Source: Rhizobium phaseoli (GTDB taxonomy: Bacteria; Pseudomonadota; Alphaproteobacteria; Rhizobiales; Rhizobiaceae). From it: DNA of 64,000 nt. The position numbers and the translations under genes were made by a program. Below the pieces are notes generated by a model that saw only the letters and a program-made list of their open reading frames with translations, did no database searches and was not told where the DNA came from. Positions within the stretch are counted from its first letter, which is position 1. Every line of letters begins with the position of its first letter. The DNA is taken from NCBI RefSeq assembly GCF_010668805.1, contig NZ_WUFT01000024.1, positions 22,333 to 86,332 on the forward strand. The letters run 5' to 3'. This document shows, one piece after another, positions 62,878 to 64,000 of this stretch.

Positions 62878-63736
62878 ACGCCGGCCTGCCGGCGGGCGTG
62901 CTCAATCTCGTTTTCGGAGTTCCCGCCGATATTTCGAATTATCTTATTCCCCACCCGGTTATCCGGAAAATCTCCTTCACGGGATCGACCGTCGTCGGAA
63001 AGCAACTGGCCTCGCTGGCCGGCGCCACATGAAGCGCGTGACGATGGAACTCGGAGGCCACGCGCCGGCGCTCGTTTTCGATGACGCCGATATCGATCTG
63101 GCGGTCCGATTGTTGGCCGGTGCGAAGTTTCGAAACGCCGGACAGGTCTGCGTGGCACCGACACGGTTCCTCATCCAGGAACGCGTCTTTGAAAGATTTC
63201 TCGCTGGCCTGGTAAAGGCGGCCGAGGCAATCGACGTCGGCGATGGATTGTACGACGGTGTGACCATGGGGCCGCTTGCCAATGCGCGAAGGGTCGAGGC
63301 CATGGAAGCGCTGACAGCCGACGCTGTGATGCGCGGCGCAAAGATCGCAACCGGCGGCAAGAGGATAGGCAATCTCGGCAATTTCTTCCAGCCGACGGTT
63401 CTGACCGACGTTCCACAAGATGCGCGCGTGCTGAGCGAAGAACCGTTTGGTCCGCTTGCGATTGTCAGTGCCTTTTCAGACTACGCTTCTGCCGTTGCCG
63501 AAGCCAATCGCTTGCCATACGGGCTTGCGGCATATGCGTACACGACCTCTGCAAAGACCAGTGCCGGCCTTGCGCGGGATATCGAAAGCGGCATGCTGTC
63601 GATCAATCATCATGGACTGGCGCTGCCAGAGCTACCCTTCGGCGGCATAAAGGATTCCGGCTACGGTTCGGAAGGCGGTACCGAAGCGATGGAAAGCTAT
63701 TTCAATACAAAGCTCGTAACCGAGGCGGTCAATTAG
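62872..63736 (+). pseudogene. Succinate-semialdehyde dehydrogenase-like gene, truncated and frameshifted
   Basis: The C-terminal two-thirds of an aldehyde dehydrogenase of the GabD type. The first part (DAGLPAGVLNLVFG, IRKISFTGSTVVGKQLA) ends in a frameshift at about 63027: GCC-ACATG where GCC-CACATG would keep the frame, that is one missing C. The second part runs to 63736 with catalytic Glu in MELGGHAP and catalytic Cys in NAGQVCVAPTR. The N-terminal region is lost where the sequence meets the ABC fragment. An internal ATG at 63029 could still start a 235-residue remnant. Confidence 0.85.
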
Positions 63737-64000
63737 CGGACCGCCGATCCACGCGGTAACGTCGGGCGCGGGAACGGCACGCTGGGCAAACCTTCCGGCA
63801 AATAGACCAGCACGTCGAGAGGCGAGACTGTCGCATCTCTAACTGGCCCAACTGTCGCATTACTAAATAGCCGTGTGACTTCTAATGTAAATGCAACAAA
63901 GGCTTAAAGGCTACTACAGGGCAGGGAGATCAGCCCCCGATCCGACCGGCTGGGCCGGGTTGCAAGGGCGGAGCGGGGGCGGGTGATGACGCACCCCTTC
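63737..64000. other. Non-coding right end of the window
   Basis: 264 bases with no supported gene. It holds the two ACTGTCGCAT repeats and a GC-rich stretch ending GTGATGACGCACCCC at the window edge, where an ATG at 63986 could begin an open frame that leaves the window. Confidence 0.5.
63827..63870. repeat. Direct repeats resembling an insertion-sequence end
   Basis: ACTGTCGCAT occurs at 63827-63836 and 63851-63860, 24 bases apart, followed by the similar CTCTAACTGG and TACTAAATAG. Repeated TGTCGCAT-like units near a TG terminus are usual at the ends of IS21-family elements in rhizobia. The transposase would lie outside the window, so this is tentative. Confidence 0.35.

Noticed and set aside
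63029..63736. A functional 235-residue aldehyde dehydrogenase gene
   Set aside because: It lacks the cofactor-binding N-terminal half, which is present in another frame upstream only in part, so the open frame is the remnant of a broken gene.

Overview
The window reads as chromosomal DNA of a Rhizobium of the leguminosarum/etli type. This rests on protein content and gene order (recG next to sdhE-mfd, glnB-glnA with a sigma-54 promoter, uvrA divergent from ssb, coaD-ppiA-ppiB-queA-tgt), on a RIME-type intergenic element at 1194-1274, on an alphaproteobacterial SOS box (GAAC-N7-GAAC) between uvrA and ssb, and on EcfG-type general-stress promoters (GGAAC-N17-CGTT). The DNA is GC-rich with strong third-position GC, so most long antisense frames are shadows. 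No tRNA, rRNA or CRISPR array was seen.

Region 1 (1-29,340) is mostly core housekeeping. It holds the end of glmS, a DUF502 membrane protein, recG, sdhE, mfd, an OsmC protein, a FrnE-type DsbA protein, an orphan YejA-like binding protein, an IalB-family protein, hspQ, glnA and glnB, NAD(P)HX repair (nnr), and a uvrA-GNAT-DUF72 operon facing ssb. MarC, gyrA, three small membrane proteins and the coaD-ppiA-ppiB-queA-tgt run follow.

Region 2 (29,343-48,267) is more variable. It starts with an AT-richer O-acyltransferase, then a DUF4864 protein, a FabF-like synthase coupled to an HxlR regulator, a secreted RTX glycosidase, and a GH13 enzyme. Two small stress-type genes diverge from a shared intergenic region carrying two EcfG-like promoters. 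A calcineurin-type phosphodiesterase is translationally coupled to a complete UgpBAEC-like ABC importer, with a LacI regulator convergent to it. A two-domain M16 peptidase follows.

Region 3 (48,302-64,000) is accessory. It has an MFS-MarR-GNAT set, a ureohydrolase with an altered first metal motif, and a CadC-like TPR regulator. A tight four-gene operon (SDR, cupin, flavin amine oxidase, MFS) diverges from a LysR regulator. Then come a peroxiredoxin-like protein and a 1081-residue class III cyclase-ATPase-TPR protein. The right end is decayed: an ABC ATPase fragment and an aldehyde dehydrogenase fragment, each with a truncation and a frameshift, abut head to head, followed by repeats that resemble an insertion-sequence end.

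The best candidates for undescribed biology are the LysR/SDR/cupin/amine oxidase/MFS operon, whose SDR has lost its catalytic tyrosine; the divergent EcfG-promoter pair; and the phosphodiesterase-coupled importer. These functional proposals are inferences from sequence and context.
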